Of a DNA stretch of 40,000 bases, positions 18,422 through 28,665 are shown piece by piece (positions within the stretch are counted from its first letter, which is position 1; the number at the start of each line of letters is the position of its first letter). A program made the position numbers and the translations under genes. The stretch is from NCBI GenBank assembly GCA_902580665.1, contig CACHLP010000004.1:1-40000 (forward strand), read 5' to 3'. The notes beneath the pieces are model-generated. The model saw nothing but the letters and a program-made list of their open reading frames with translations. It made no database searches and was not told where the DNA came from. Source of the DNA: an uncultured Pelagibacteraceae bacterium. Its GTDB lineage: Bacteria > Pseudomonadota > Alphaproteobacteria > Pelagibacterales > AG-422-B15.

Positions 18422-19486
18422 ATGCATATTATTATTACATTTATATTATCTAGTTTAATTCTTTATTTTATATACATTTTTGCAAAAAATTTTCATTTTT
18501 TTATTGAAAGCCCCTCAAATAGTATAAGAAAAATTCATAATTCAGATGTAATAAAAATTGGAGGCTTTTCAATGCTTTCATTTTATATATCATTATTTTA
18601 TGTGAATGAGCCCATGCTCATTGAAATTATCATGTTTGGAACAGCATTCATGCTAATTGGTTTGTTTGCGGACTTAAATCCTAACTTAAGTGGAAAAATA
18701 AGATTTTATATAATGGCTGTTTTGTTAATTTTTTTTATTTGGAAAAATAATTTTGTAATCAACAATTATGATCACGTTATCTTAGACCAAATACTAAATG
18801 TTTCAATTTATATCAAATATTTATTCGTCTTAATGGGATTAATGTTTTCAATTAATGGATTTAATTTTATTGATGGCAATAATGGGTTGATGACTGGAGT
18901 AGCATTAATTATACTTTTTAATTTTTTAATTTATATTGATAGCAGTAATTTCGAAATATATATATTTGTTCAAATTTTAGCTGCTGGCCTTACATCTCTT
19001 TTTCTTATTAATTTTTTTACAGGCAAAATCATATCAGGTGACTGCGGTGCTTACTTTGTAGGTTTTATAATAGGTTCGTTGAGCATATATATATCAAATC
19101 ATAATATTATTTATTCAACATTAATAGCTTGTATAATTTGTTATCCCATAAACGAACTTTTTATATCTTTTTGGCGAAGGCTATTGTTTAATAAAAAGAA
19201 TCCGCTTAAACCAGATGATAAACATATGCATTCTGTTTTATACAAAATTATTTGTTATTATTTTGAAAGATATGATTTCAAATCTTCAAATAAATTTTTT
19301 AATCCTAACAGTAGTACCTCAATAGTAATTTTGTCTTTTTTGATTTTTAGCTCAGTTTTTATCTATATTTATGGCAATGATATTGGCTATTTAAATACTT
19401 TTTTTATTATTTCATTTTTACAACTCACCCTGTATTTATTTTTAATGTTTGCTGAAAAAAAATTGCTAAAAAAAATTGCTGCTTAA
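18422..19486 (+). CDS. Glycosyltransferase family 4, polyprenyl-phosphate sugar-1-phosphate transferase (WecA/MraY superfamily)
   Basis: Multi-TM; GLFADLNPNLSGKIRF, NGFNFIDGNNGLMTG, SGDCGAYFVGFIIG, KPDDKHMHS. Confidence 0.88.
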   Translation: MHIIITFILSSLILYFIYIFAKNFHFFIESPSNSIRKIHNSDVIKIGGFSMLSFYISLFYVNEPMLIEIIMFGTAFMLIGLFADLNPNLSGKIRFYIMAVLLIFFIWKNNFVINNYDHVILDQILNVSIYIKYLFVLMGLMFSINGFNFIDGNNGLMTGVALIILFNFLIYIDSSNFEIYIFVQILAAGLTSLFLINFFTGKIISGDCGAYFVGFIIGSLSIYISNHNIIYSTLIACIICYPINELFISFWRRLLFNKKNPLKPDDKHMHSVLYKIICYYFERYDFKSSNKFFNPNSSTSIVILSFLIFSSVFIYIYGNDIGYLNTFFIISFLQLTLYLFLMFAEKKLLKKIAA

Positions 19487-19543
19487 AATGAATAAGGTTA
19501 TTTTATCGCGATTTGCGAAACATTAATTATAAGTAAGGTTTAT

Positions 19544-19620
<77 letters not shown>

Positions 19621-19640
19621 AAAAAAATATTAGATAACAA

Positions 19641-19752
19641 ATAACACAGTAAAATACAAGGGTCTTCTATTTTTTGACTTAGCTTAATTTATGTGTTATT
19701 GAAATTTATGTTTTTCCTTAATATTCTTAATAACACGCGTTACAAATAACAC
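19641..19752. repeat. Four copies of ATAACAC / GTGTTAT between tRNA-fMet and the RfbH gene
   Basis: ATAACAC at 19641-19647, 19730-19736, 19746-19752; GTGTTAT at 19693-19699. Confidence 0.55.
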
Positions 19753-19828
19753 ATATAAACATTGAAAGAATTTGAGTTTAAGATATATAAAATAATTAAT
19801 AATCTTACAAATTAACAATAAATTAAAA

Positions 19829-21194
19829 ATGGCTAATATAAAAAATTTTGCTGTAACTCCCGTAAAAAAAGAGATTTATACAGATAATTTAGAGCAAATA
19901 AGAAATAAAATATTAGATCTATGCGAAGATTATATGGTGGAGCGTGGGGACCAATACATAATACCTGGCCAAGATTTTATACCTGCTTCTTCAAAGGTAC
20001 TTGATTCAAGTGACTTGAAAGCTCTGGTTGAGTCAAGCCTCGATTTGTGGTTGACCTCTGGGAGATTTTCTGAAAAATTTGAAAAAGAACTTGCTAAAAA
20101 ATTTGGATCAAAAAAATCTATACTTACAGTTTCAGGATCAGCAGCTAATCTTTTAGCTTTTTCATCCTTAACATCGCCAATGTTAAAGGAAAGAAGGATT
20201 AGGCCAGGAGATGAAGTCATAACCGTTGCAGCTGGATTTCCAACAACAGTTTTTCCAATTGTGCAAAATAATTGTATTCCAGTATTTTTAGATGTAAGTC
20301 TTGAAGATTACAATATTAAAGTGGAGGATTTAGAGAAAGCATTAAGTCCTAAAACGAAGGCAGTTATGATTGCACATACTGTAGGCAATCCATTTAATCT
20401 TGAAAAAGTAAGCGCATTTTGTAAAAAAAATAATTTATTTTTAGTTGAAGATTGTTGTGATGCATTTGGTGCAAAGTTCGATGGAAATCATGTTGGATCA
20501 TATGGTGATTTTGCGACTATGAGTTTTTATCCCGCCCATCATATCACTGCTGGTGAGGGGGGGAGCAGTATTCACTAACAATATTAAATTAGCGAGAATT
20601 GCAGAGTCATATAGAGACTGGGGACGTGATTGTTATTGCCATACTGGAATGAATAATACCTGTGGTAAGAGATTTGGTTGGAAACTTGGTAAATTACCTG
20701 AAGGATATGATCATAAATTCATATATTCTCATATCGGGTATAATTTGAAGATGACTGATATGCAAGCAGCATTAGGACTATCCCAGCTAAAAAAATTAGA
20801 TAAGTTTGTCAGTAAACGAATCGAAAATTTTCATATACTAAATGAATTAATGAAGAAAAAAGGACTTGATAAATACTTTATATTACCAAAGAAATCATAT
20901 AAATCAGAACCAAGTTGGTTTGGTTATATGGTCACTTTACGTAAAGACTCAAATTTAAATAGAAAAGATATAATTAACTTTTTAGAAGATAATAAAATTA
21001 TTACTAGACTATTATTTGCTGGAAATTTGACAAAGCAACCTGCATTTGAAGAAATTGACTTCAGAGTAATTGGGGACTTAGAAAATACGGACCTTATTAT
21101 GAATAATACATTTTGGGTAGGAATTTATCCTGGATTGGATACAAATCACCTGGAGTATATATCTGATAAATTTTTAGAAGCTGTAAATAAATAA
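19829..21194 (+). pseudogene. rfbH: RfbH-type CDP-4-keto-6-deoxyglucose-3-dehydrase (PMP-dependent), frameshifted
   Basis: ORF 19829-20578 (ends ..SFYPAHHITAGEGGSSIH*) and ORF 20553-21194 (starts MRGGAVFTNNIKL..) are two parts of one protein; removing one G from GGGGGGG (20557-20563) restores ..HHITAGEGGAVFTNN... Iron-sulfur motif RDCYCHTGMNNTCGKRFGW present. Confidence 0.88.
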
Positions 21195-21195
21195 G

Positions 21196-23424
21196 TTATT
21201 CACATTCTGAAAATTGGATTTTACTAAAGCTTACGCCAAGCTTTCTAGGATCCGCGCTAATATCTAATTCAATTGGCGAATATAATTTTCCTAAATAAAT
21301 TATTTTGTATATTTCAGTTTCTTCTTTAAAGTCTATACACGCTTCATAAGTATCTTTTGATACATTTTTAAAATTACTAATGCTATCAGAGCTGGCAATT
21401 TGTAAAAAATTGTCCCTGCCTTGATTCTGAAATTGTTTTAAATTAAATATGGTTAATTTAAATTTATTTATATTATCAGAAAAAGCAGAGATTCTTAGTT
21501 GCGATTCATTTTTACTAGTCCATCTACCAAATGACTCGGGTGCGTGCCAGCCATCAAGCAGCACTAGAACGGGGTCATTTATTGAAACTGCTTTATTAAG
21601 TGGTATAGAGTTTTGCTTAGGGTATGACATTATTGGGAAACAATCTGCTTGAGTAAACGATCTTCCATCAATTAAAGTCATGTATCCTCCATCAATTTTT
21701 TTCCATGAATTCTTTTTTACTTTCTGATTATAATTTGTATCGTTTCTCGTATTAATTAGAAACAAATCATAATTTATATTTCTAGTAAATAGATATGTTT
21801 CTTCAACATCTAATTCATCATTATGAAATTCGAAAACGCTTATATTTAACTTACAGGTGTTTGCTCTTATATTATAAACATTATAAAAGTTTTTATTTTT
21901 ATCGGGAAAGTCTATAAAATTTAACTCAGTATCATACTTAGCAAATAAGTAGTTTTGCCAATATTCTTTTTTAGTCGGCACTGACCACACATAGCTAGTC
22001 AGAAAAGGTGAATAAATATTTTTAGATTTTAATAAATGCACATCCATAAAAGATATATCTTCAAGTAGTTCCCACTTGACAGAATTATCTCTCATTGACT
22101 CTGAAATAATATAATTTCGCTGATTGGTGAAAAAATTGGTAATAAATAAAATTAAAATAAATAAATATAAAAAAAAATTTCTTAGAGTCTTAAAATAACT
22201 TAAGCAATTGAGAAAAATAAATACAATAAATGCGGAGAGGACAATTTGTGAAATTGTAGTATATGAATAATGTAATACACCGACTGAATGCCATTCTCTA
22301 TACTTAGCTGATAAGCTTAGTAGAAAAGAAGGGAAAAAAATTAATATTAAAAATACAATAATTGTTATTAATAGATTTTTTTTGTTTAAGGAAAAATTGT
22401 TATATTTGACTATTAGAATACCGCTAAGTAATAGTAAAGTTGATTGTATTAATGCTATTAATTGATATTTATAGTCTAAATTTAGAATTAAAGGATTTAC
22501 AAAAATCTTTTCAATGAAATCGTAATCTGGACTGTAGTAAACTATTGAAAAATGATGTCCTAAATAGGGCAAATAAGATTCAATCGCCCACATAAAAAAC
22601 CAATAGAATTGATTTCCACTAACTGCAAAATTAATAAGTGTAGAAATAATTATAGGCAACTGCGATAGTGAAATCCCAATTACATTTCCAGTATAGTCAG
22701 AAGGATTTAGATATCTAAAAACCATATAGGAAATGAGATATAATGAAAATACTATTGTTATAGGATCGTAAAATAACTTTCTTATTTCATTAAATTTATT
22801 TTTAAAATCATATTTTCGCCCTGTAGTTGTATAATGCATAAGCAAAAATAAAACAGGCATATACTCGTGTCCTAAACAAGATAAAAAGAAAAGGAAAGTC
22901 ATTAAATATTTCTTAGCAAACAAATAATTTGTGCTTAAATTATTATTAGTTTGTAGCGCAATTAATAATGACCCAAATCCACAAGATATTAAAAAAAAGT
23001 GATAAAAAGGGACTGCTACCAATAGATTATGATCCCACATAAGATTTGTTGTTGAAATATAAACAAGCAAAAATAAAATTGCAAAATTGTATGAAAAAAT
23101 TTTTTTTAAATAGAATGCTACAAAAATTATTGTAATATAGTAAGTTCCAAAGTGAAGTAAATCATAGATGAGAGAATTCTCATAATTTAAAATAAACCCC
23201 CAAATAAGTATGAAAAAAATACCTTGAATTCTACCTTGTTCTTGTGCAAAGTTAATCGCTGCAGACCAAATGTCTCCCTTTGCATAGGCATACGCAATAT
23301 GAACGTCATCATAAATTGTCATTCTTATCCCAATCCAGCTAATGACATCAATAGCAAATACAATTGCAACTAATACAAAAATAATTATTTTAATATCAAA
23401 CGTATTTCCTTTTTTATTTATCAT
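21196..23424 (-). CDS. Large multi-TM protein of unknown function, GT-C-like topology
   Basis: 742 aa; roughly ten or more hydrophobic helices followed by a soluble C-terminal domain; located at the end of the polysaccharide gene run. Confidence 0.6.
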   Translation of the reverse strand: MINKKGNTFDIKIIIFVLVAIVFAIDVISWIGIRMTIYDDVHIAYAYAKGDIWSAAINFAQEQGRIQGIFFILIWGFILNYENSLIYDLLHFGTYYITIIFVAFYLKKIFSYNFAILFLLVYISTTNLMWDHNLLVAVPFYHFFLISCGFGSLLIALQTNNNLSTNYLFAKKYLMTFLFFLSCLGHEYMPVLFLLMHYTTTGRKYDFKNKFNEIRKLFYDPITIVFSLYLISYMVFRYLNPSDYTGNVIGISLSQLPIIISTLINFAVSGNQFYWFFMWAIESYLPYLGHHFSIVYYSPDYDFIEKIFVNPLILNLDYKYQLIALIQSTLLLLSGILIVKYNNFSLNKKNLLITIIVFLILIFFPSFLLSLSAKYREWHSVGVLHYSYTTISQIVLSAFIVFIFLNCLSYFKTLRNFFLYLFILILFITNFFTNQRNYIISESMRDNSVKWELLEDISFMDVHLLKSKNIYSPFLTSYVWSVPTKKEYWQNYLFAKYDTELNFIDFPDKNKNFYNVYNIRANTCKLNISVFEFHNDELDVEETYLFTRNINYDLFLINTRNDTNYNQKVKKNSWKKIDGGYMTLIDGRSFTQADCFPIMSYPKQNSIPLNKAVSINDPVLVLLDGWHAPESFGRWTSKNESQLRISAFSDNINKFKLTIFNLKQFQNQGRDNFLQIASSDSISNFKNVSKDTYEACIDFKEETEIYKIIYLGKLYSPIELDISADPRKLGVSFSKIQFSECE

Positions 23425-24628
23425 AAATTTCTAATAATAACTTATACAAGTCCTTTCTACCTGATAAATAATAGAAAGGTAAATTAACTTTTTTTGCAGC
23501 GCTTTCATCACTGTTTTGATCACCAATAAAAAGTGAAGTTGGTAAATTGAGGTCATATAGTTTTTGAGCTTGAATAAACATGCCTGGTTCAGGCTTACGA
23601 CAAAAACAGTTTTCATTCCAATGATGTGGGCAGTATATAACATCCTCAATTTCTCCTCCATTTGCCTCAATCTCTGAGATCATTTTTTTATGAATTGTAT
23701 TTAAATCACTCAGCGATAGTTTTCCCAATGAAATGCCCGCCTGATTGGTAACAACTATAACTCTTAATGATTTTGACTTGAGAAAGCTGAAAGCTTTGAA
23801 TATATTTTTTTTCCATTTCCACTCACTCCAATTTCTAACATATTTTCCCTTTGGAGGCTTAATATTTATTACACCATCCCTATCAAGGAATATGTAACTT
23901 TTCATATTTTTAAAATATTTTTTAGTTAAATGAAGTCTATTTAAATTACTTATACTATAATACTTGTGTAGAGTGATAAACGCGTGAAGATTTTTTTCTC
24001 TAATTAAATCTTTTATAATCCTTTGTAAGGATATATTAAATTTGTTTGCTGATATATTTTTCAAAACATTTTTTTGTAATATGAAAAATCCTAAATCAAC
24101 ATATTTTAATTTCCTATTTCTTCTCGCCTTATCATAATTTATAACATTATTTTTTTTATCTAAGTCTATGTTAGAGGTAGAATACCTATCATCATTTCTA
24201 TAAACGATCATTTGTGACTTTTTTTTTGAATTTTTTAGTTCATTCCATATTTCATCAAATTTAATATCAAGATAATTATCTCCATAAAGCAAAAAAAAAG
24301 TATCGTCTAAATAGTTTTCAATTATTTTTAATCTTGACGCAGTTTCAAATTTTTTGGGTGAATTAAAAATAGTTAATTTAAATTTATACTTATTAAGTTT
24401 TTCATAAGCGTTTTCAAATTTTTTTCCTTGGTAGCCTGTTAGAATAATAACTTCTTCAAAGTTATTTTTTTCTAAAACATCAAGTAGGTATGATATAAAT
24501 GGTTTACCATTTATATCAATTAATGGTTTAGGATTATATTTAGTGAGAGGCATTAAACGTGTGCCCGCACCCCCAGCAAGAATTACAGCCTGCTTGGGTT
24601 TATGAAATTTTAATATACTTCTTCCCAT
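23414..24628 (-). CDS. Bifunctional sugar nucleotidyltransferase (HddC-like) / D-glycero-D-manno-heptose bisphosphate phosphatase (GmhB-like, HAD-IIIA)
   Basis: N-terminal AVILAGGAGTRLMPLTKYNPKPLIDINGKPFI; C-terminal FLDRDGVINIKPPKGKYV.. VVTNQAGISLGKL.. YCPHHWNENCFCRKPEPGMF.. FIGDQNSDESAAKKVNLPFYYL. Confidence 0.9.
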   Translation of the reverse strand: MGRSILKFHKPKQAVILAGGAGTRLMPLTKYNPKPLIDINGKPFISYLLDVLEKNNFEEVIILTGYQGKKFENAYEKLNKYKFKLTIFNSPKKFETASRLKIIENYLDDTFFLLYGDNYLDIKFDEIWNELKNSKKKSQMIVYRNDDRYSTSNIDLDKKNNVINYDKARRNRKLKYVDLGFFILQKNVLKNISANKFNISLQRIIKDLIREKNLHAFITLHKYYSISNLNRLHLTKKYFKNMKSYIFLDRDGVINIKPPKGKYVRNWSEWKWKKNIFKAFSFLKSKSLRVIVVTNQAGISLGKLSLSDLNTIHKKMISEIEANGGEIEDVIYCPHHWNENCFCRKPEPGMFIQAQKLYDLNLPTSLFIGDQNSDESAAKKVNLPFYYLSGRKDLYKLLLEIYDK

Positions 24629-24653
24629 TTAATGTTTTAAACTTTAATTATTA

Positions 24654-25274
24654 CTAAAACTTTTCATTCTTAAAGTCATCATCAGGTAAGGCTTTTTGTC
24701 TGATATATTGTGCAATAATATGCATCATTCCCTGGTGCAAGTCCTCTACTATTCCATAATTATGCACGTCTACATGAATTGAAATATCGGCAAGCTTTCT
24801 TGCCGCCCCACCAGCAAAACCAGTAAAAGCAATTGTTTTACAACCTATTTTTTTTCCATCTGATAAAGCTTTTATAATGTTAGGGGAATTACCTGAACCA
24901 CTAATTACTATTAAGGCGTCATTCTTGGTTGCAAATCGATTAAGTTGATATGAGAAAATTTCTTCATAACTAATATCATTTGCAATCGCGCTTATAATTT
25001 CGACATTATTTGAAAGACTATGAACTTTTGGCTTCAACTTTGTTCCTGTAGAAATAAGCTTTGTATAATCGGCAATAAAATGATTAGCTATTGCAGCTGA
25101 GCCCCCATTGCCGCAGACAAAAAGCCAATTGTTATTTTGAAAAACTGTCTCACATATTTCTGCACATAATTTTAATTGTTCGTTATCAATTAATTTACTT
25201 CCGTCAATAAGATTATTGTAATAATCTTTTACAAAATCATTAAAGTCATAATATTTGTGTGATGGAAAAGACAT
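24654..25274 (-). CDS. gmhA: SIS-domain sedoheptulose-7-phosphate isomerase (GmhA-like)
   Basis: VCGNGGSAAIANHFIADYTKLI, VISGSGNSPNIIKAL, GIVEDLHQGMMHIIAQYI. Confidence 0.88.
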   Translation of the reverse strand: MSFPSHKYYDFNDFVKDYYNNLIDGSKLIDNEQLKLCAEICETVFQNNNWLFVCGNGGSAAIANHFIADYTKLISTGTKLKPKVHSLSNNVEIISAIANDISYEEIFSYQLNRFATKNDALIVISGSGNSPNIIKALSDGKKIGCKTIAFTGFAGGAARKLADISIHVDVHNYGIVEDLHQGMMHIIAQYIRQKALPDDDFKNEKF

Positions 25275-25278
25275 AATC

Positions 25279-26232
25279 TTATAATTTTGTTTTTTTATAA
25301 ATTTCTTTTATAATATAGTTTGGCCTTAATTTTACCTCTTCATAGATTCTTCCAACATACTCACCAATAACTCCTAAAAATAACATATTGATACCTAAAG
25401 TTAAAACAATAAGGATATTTGTTTGTGTTAATCCAGGTGGTAATGCAAAAGTTATATCGACACCTATAAGACTGGCAATTATTTTTGCAAAAATATTAGT
25501 TAATATTAAAACAAGGCAAGTGATCAAAATAATCAGCGCAAGTATTGAAATTAGTCGAAGCGGCTTTCTTGTAAACGACAATATTCCGTCTAAGGCTAGG
25601 TTAAATGCTTTTCCAAAATTGAACTTTGTTTTACCTACGGCTCTATTTTCTCTTTTGTATGGAAATGGCGTCTGCTTAAACCCTACCCAAGCTCTTAGAC
25701 CTCTTACGAAGCGCTGTGTTTCATTTAATGAATTAATACCATCAACAGCCTTTCGGTTCATAACACAGAATTCACCTGCATCTAAAGGCACATCAATATC
25801 TGACGTTAATTTCCATATTCTATAGAAAAGCCAAAACATCATTTTTCTGAATCTGGTCTCATCTCTTTCAATTCGGCTACCATATACAATGTCACTTGAA
25901 GTGTTATTTGCCAGTTCTAACATACTTGGAATTAATTCTGGCGGGTCTTGCTGATCACAATCCAGTAAAGCAACCCACTCTCCTTCAGCCAATTTTAAGC
26001 CTGCTGTCAATGCGCCTTTGTATTCAAAGTTTCTAGATAAACTTACAAGTCTTACTTTTGAGTCACTATTGCACAATTCTTTGACTATTTGATACGTTCT
26101 ATCGGAGCTTCCATTATCAATAAATAGAATTTCAAATTTATCATTTAGCTTTTTTGCCGAAATAATTATTCTTTCATAAAGAGGTTTTATATTTTCTTCT
26201 TCATTAAAGGCTGGAATTACATATGAAAGCAT
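25279..26232 (-). CDS. Glycosyltransferase family 2, DPM1/GtrB/ArnC-like with two C-terminal TMs
   Basis: SYVIPAFNEEENIKPLYERI, VALLDCDQQDPPELI, RENRAVGKTKFNFGKAFNLALDG, C-terminal TM pair. Confidence 0.92.
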   Translation of the reverse strand: MLSYVIPAFNEEENIKPLYERIIISAKKLNDKFEILFIDNGSSDRTYQIVKELCNSDSKVRLVSLSRNFEYKGALTAGLKLAEGEWVALLDCDQQDPPELIPSMLELANNTSSDIVYGSRIERDETRFRKMMFWLFYRIWKLTSDIDVPLDAGEFCVMNRKAVDGINSLNETQRFVRGLRAWVGFKQTPFPYKRENRAVGKTKFNFGKAFNLALDGILSFTRKPLRLISILALIILITCLVLILTNIFAKIIASLIGVDITFALPPGLTQTNILIVLTLGINMLFLGVIGEYVGRIYEEVKLRPNYIIKEIYKKTKL

Positions 26233-26285
26233 AAAACTAATATTTTTAAGATGTAACTATTATTAATAACAGAAAATGGAATTAT

Positions 26286-27170
26286 TTATATTAAATATTT
26301 CTTTAATCTTAAATCAAGTTTCTCTTTTTTACATATATTCCATTTTTTTTTTGGAATAACTGGTTTTAAGATTTCACCCTTTCTATAATTAAAAGCTCCC
26401 CACTCAGCATGTAATTTCTTTCCTTTAATTTTTCCAATCTTATCTGCCAAATCACGCAAAGTCATTCTATTTCCCGTAGAGGCATAAAACTGTCTTTTTG
26501 GTACAATATTGCTCGAATTTTTTTTAATAATTAAATTAGAAAACCCCTGAGCAACTAATTCAATATGAGATAAATCAATAATTTGATTTCCTGGTGATAA
26601 TTTTATAATCATATTATTGTTAATAGCATTGTTAATAATACTCACAATTTTTAGCCGAGGATCTCCCTCACCAAACGTATCATAAACTACAACTTCATCA
26701 AAAATAAATCCTTTATTTAATGCAAGTGATTCTGCTAAATCTGAAAAAGATTTTTTTGTTCCAGCAAAGACATTAGAAGGATAATAGTCTTTCGTTCCTT
26801 TACCATATACAAAAAAACTAGAAGGTGATATTAGTCTTGTAAAATATTTCTTTTCTGAGCACATTTCAGCAATTTTTATTGGAGTTGTAATATTTGCCTC
26901 AATCATTTCACTCAAAGATTTAAGATTATGAAAATATGAAAAAGATACTTGTAAGTTTATAAACATCACGATTCTATATTTGTGAATTGCACTTTGTAAA
27001 TTTTTTTTATTAACAAATATTATTTTCTTTTTATATTCTTTAATTTTAGAAATTTTAAAATTTGATTTCCCTGTGGTGAAGATGATTAATTTAAATTTTT
27101 TTTTTAATAGGATAGGTATAAGATTTCGTCCTAAAAATCCACTTGCACCTGCAACCAAAATACTATCCAT
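26286..27170 (-). CDS. NAD-dependent epimerase/reductase (SDR family)
   Basis: ILVAGASGFLGRNLIPILL; SPSSFFVYG; YDTFGEGDPRLKIV. Confidence 0.82.
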   Translation of the reverse strand: MDSILVAGASGFLGRNLIPILLKKKFKLIIFTTGKSNFKISKIKEYKKKIIFVNKKNLQSAIHKYRIVMFINLQVSFSYFHNLKSLSEMIEANITTPIKIAEMCSEKKYFTRLISPSSFFVYGKGTKDYYPSNVFAGTKKSFSDLAESLALNKGFIFDEVVVYDTFGEGDPRLKIVSIINNAINNNMIIKLSPGNQIIDLSHIELVAQGFSNLIIKKNSSNIVPKRQFYASTGNRMTLRDLADKIGKIKGKKLHAEWGAFNYRKGEILKPVIPKKKWNICKKEKLDLRLKKYLI

Positions 27171-27636
27171 GCTTTAGAGACCAGTCGTAGCTAATATCGT
27201 AACCATCTGGTTTAAATGGATCTATATAGATCAATTCTTCTTTGACGTGAGGCATATCAGCGCAATTAGCCATGATTGCCATTTTTTCTCCATATGCTTT
27301 ATAGCCATTCGCCACACCCGGTGGAATTTGTACTACGCAGTAGTTATGCTCTCCTATAAAAATTTCCATACAATTCCCTTCCGTAGGTGAACCTTTTCTT
27401 ACATCATAAACTACCAACTTAACCATTCCAACTATACAGCAATCATTAATAGTCATTTCCTTATGAACGTGCCAAGCTTTTACCACGCCAGGATAACCTG
27501 AGGTAAAATAAATCTCACCAAATTTGGTAAATTGTGGGTCTGTTGATTTCATCATGTGGAATATCACACCCCTTTCGTCAGCAATTTTCTTTAAAGGAGT
27601 AATAATAACACCTTTAATCTGACTTCCCTTAAACAT
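27163..27636 (-). CDS. dTDP-4-dehydrorhamnose 3,5-epimerase family protein (RmlC-like cupin)
   Basis: KKIADERGVIFHMMKSTD.. KFGEIYFTSGYPGVVKAWHVHKEM.. IPPGVANGYKAYGE. Confidence 0.88.
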   Translation of the reverse strand: MFKGSQIKGVIITPLKKIADERGVIFHMMKSTDPQFTKFGEIYFTSGYPGVVKAWHVHKEMTINDCCIVGMVKLVVYDVRKGSPTEGNCMEIFIGEHNYCVVQIPPGVANGYKAYGEKMAIMANCADMPHVKEELIYIDPFKPDGYDISYDWSLKHG

Positions 27637-27642
27637 ATAAAC

Positions 27643-28662
27643 TTACTCTATGCCATCATTGAGTTTTGTATCTTTTTCATCTGATAACCTTTTTCTCCAG
27701 TATCCAAGTGTATCAGACAGTATTTGATCAAAACTAATTTTTGGCTTCCAACCCGTTTGATCACTAAACTTTGACAGATCTCCAATTAAAAAAGGGACTT
27801 GTGTTGGTCTTACATATTTTTTTGTTTCCTCAATTTTGACAGCATCCATGCTTACATTGGACATTGCAATTAACTTATGAAGTGCCTCTTCAAAGGTAAA
27901 GATAGAGTCTTCACTACCGTTGCCAATCAAATATAATTCCCCTGGTTTACACTTTTGTGTTGCAATCCAATAAGCCTCAACCATGTCTTTAACGTGAGTA
28001 AAATTTCTTTTATCTTTAAGGTGGCCAGTTTTTATAATTGGCTTTTGCATATCCATTTCGATTCTAGCAATTTGATATGCATACCAAGGTATTCCAAAAA
28101 CTTTCTCTCTTCTTGGTCCTTCATGATTAAATGCTCTTGTTCTTATAACTTTCAAACCATACGACTGGTTGTACACAAAGCCTATTAGATCTTGCGCAAT
28201 CTTAGTTACTGCATATGGATTAACAGGCCTAAGTACACTTTCTTCATTTAAAGGCAACTCACTCTCATAGGCTTCGCCATATTCTTCACCAGACCCAGGT
28301 ATATGAAACGGAGTATTATTTAAATTCAGGCGTTGCATTGCATCTAATAAATTTACAGTTCCCAAGTAATTTACATCCATATATCTCCTTGGGTGTCTCC
28401 ATGATGGACTAACAAAACTCTCAGCAGCGCAATGAAAAATTAAATCTGGTTTTGATATTTCTAAAGCTTCGTATGCAGCCCTTGCATCCGTTATATCACA
28501 ATCTATCCACTCTACCTTATCATATATGTGCTTTACATGTTCTAGACGAGATAGATGATATCTTTTCAATCCAAACAATTTAGCATCAGGATGATTTTCA
28601 AGAATGTAGTCCGCTAAGTGCGACCCCACGAAACCAGTGACCCCGGTTAATAAGATTTTCAT
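27643..28662 (-). CDS. GDP-mannose/GDP-heptose 4,6-dehydratase-like SDR
   Basis: MKILLTGVTGFVGSHLADYIL, HCAAESFVSPSWRHPRRYMDVNYLGTVNLL, PGSGEEYGEAYES, NPYAVTK, RTRAFNHEGPRR, GDLSKFSDQTGWKPKISF. Confidence 0.87.
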   Translation of the reverse strand: MKILLTGVTGFVGSHLADYILENHPDAKLFGLKRYHLSRLEHVKHIYDKVEWIDCDITDARAAYEALEISKPDLIFHCAAESFVSPSWRHPRRYMDVNYLGTVNLLDAMQRLNLNNTPFHIPGSGEEYGEAYESELPLNEESVLRPVNPYAVTKIAQDLIGFVYNQSYGLKVIRTRAFNHEGPRREKVFGIPWYAYQIARIEMDMQKPIIKTGHLKDKRNFTHVKDMVEAYWIATQKCKPGELYLIGNGSEDSIFTFEEALHKLIAMSNVSMDAVKIEETKKYVRPTQVPFLIGDLSKFSDQTGWKPKISFDQILSDTLGYWRKRLSDEKDTKLNDGIE

Positions 28663-28665
28663 TTT

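Noticed and set aside
19930-20220. ORF on - strand within the RfbH gene
   Set aside because: Antisense to clearly conserved coding sequence.
23431-23670. ORF on - strand in an alternative frame of the HddC-GmhB fusion
   Set aside because: Out-of-frame overlap with conserved HAD motifs.
25388-25825. 145-aa ORF on + strand
   Set aside because: Antisense to the GT2 gene; composition is that of a shadow frame.
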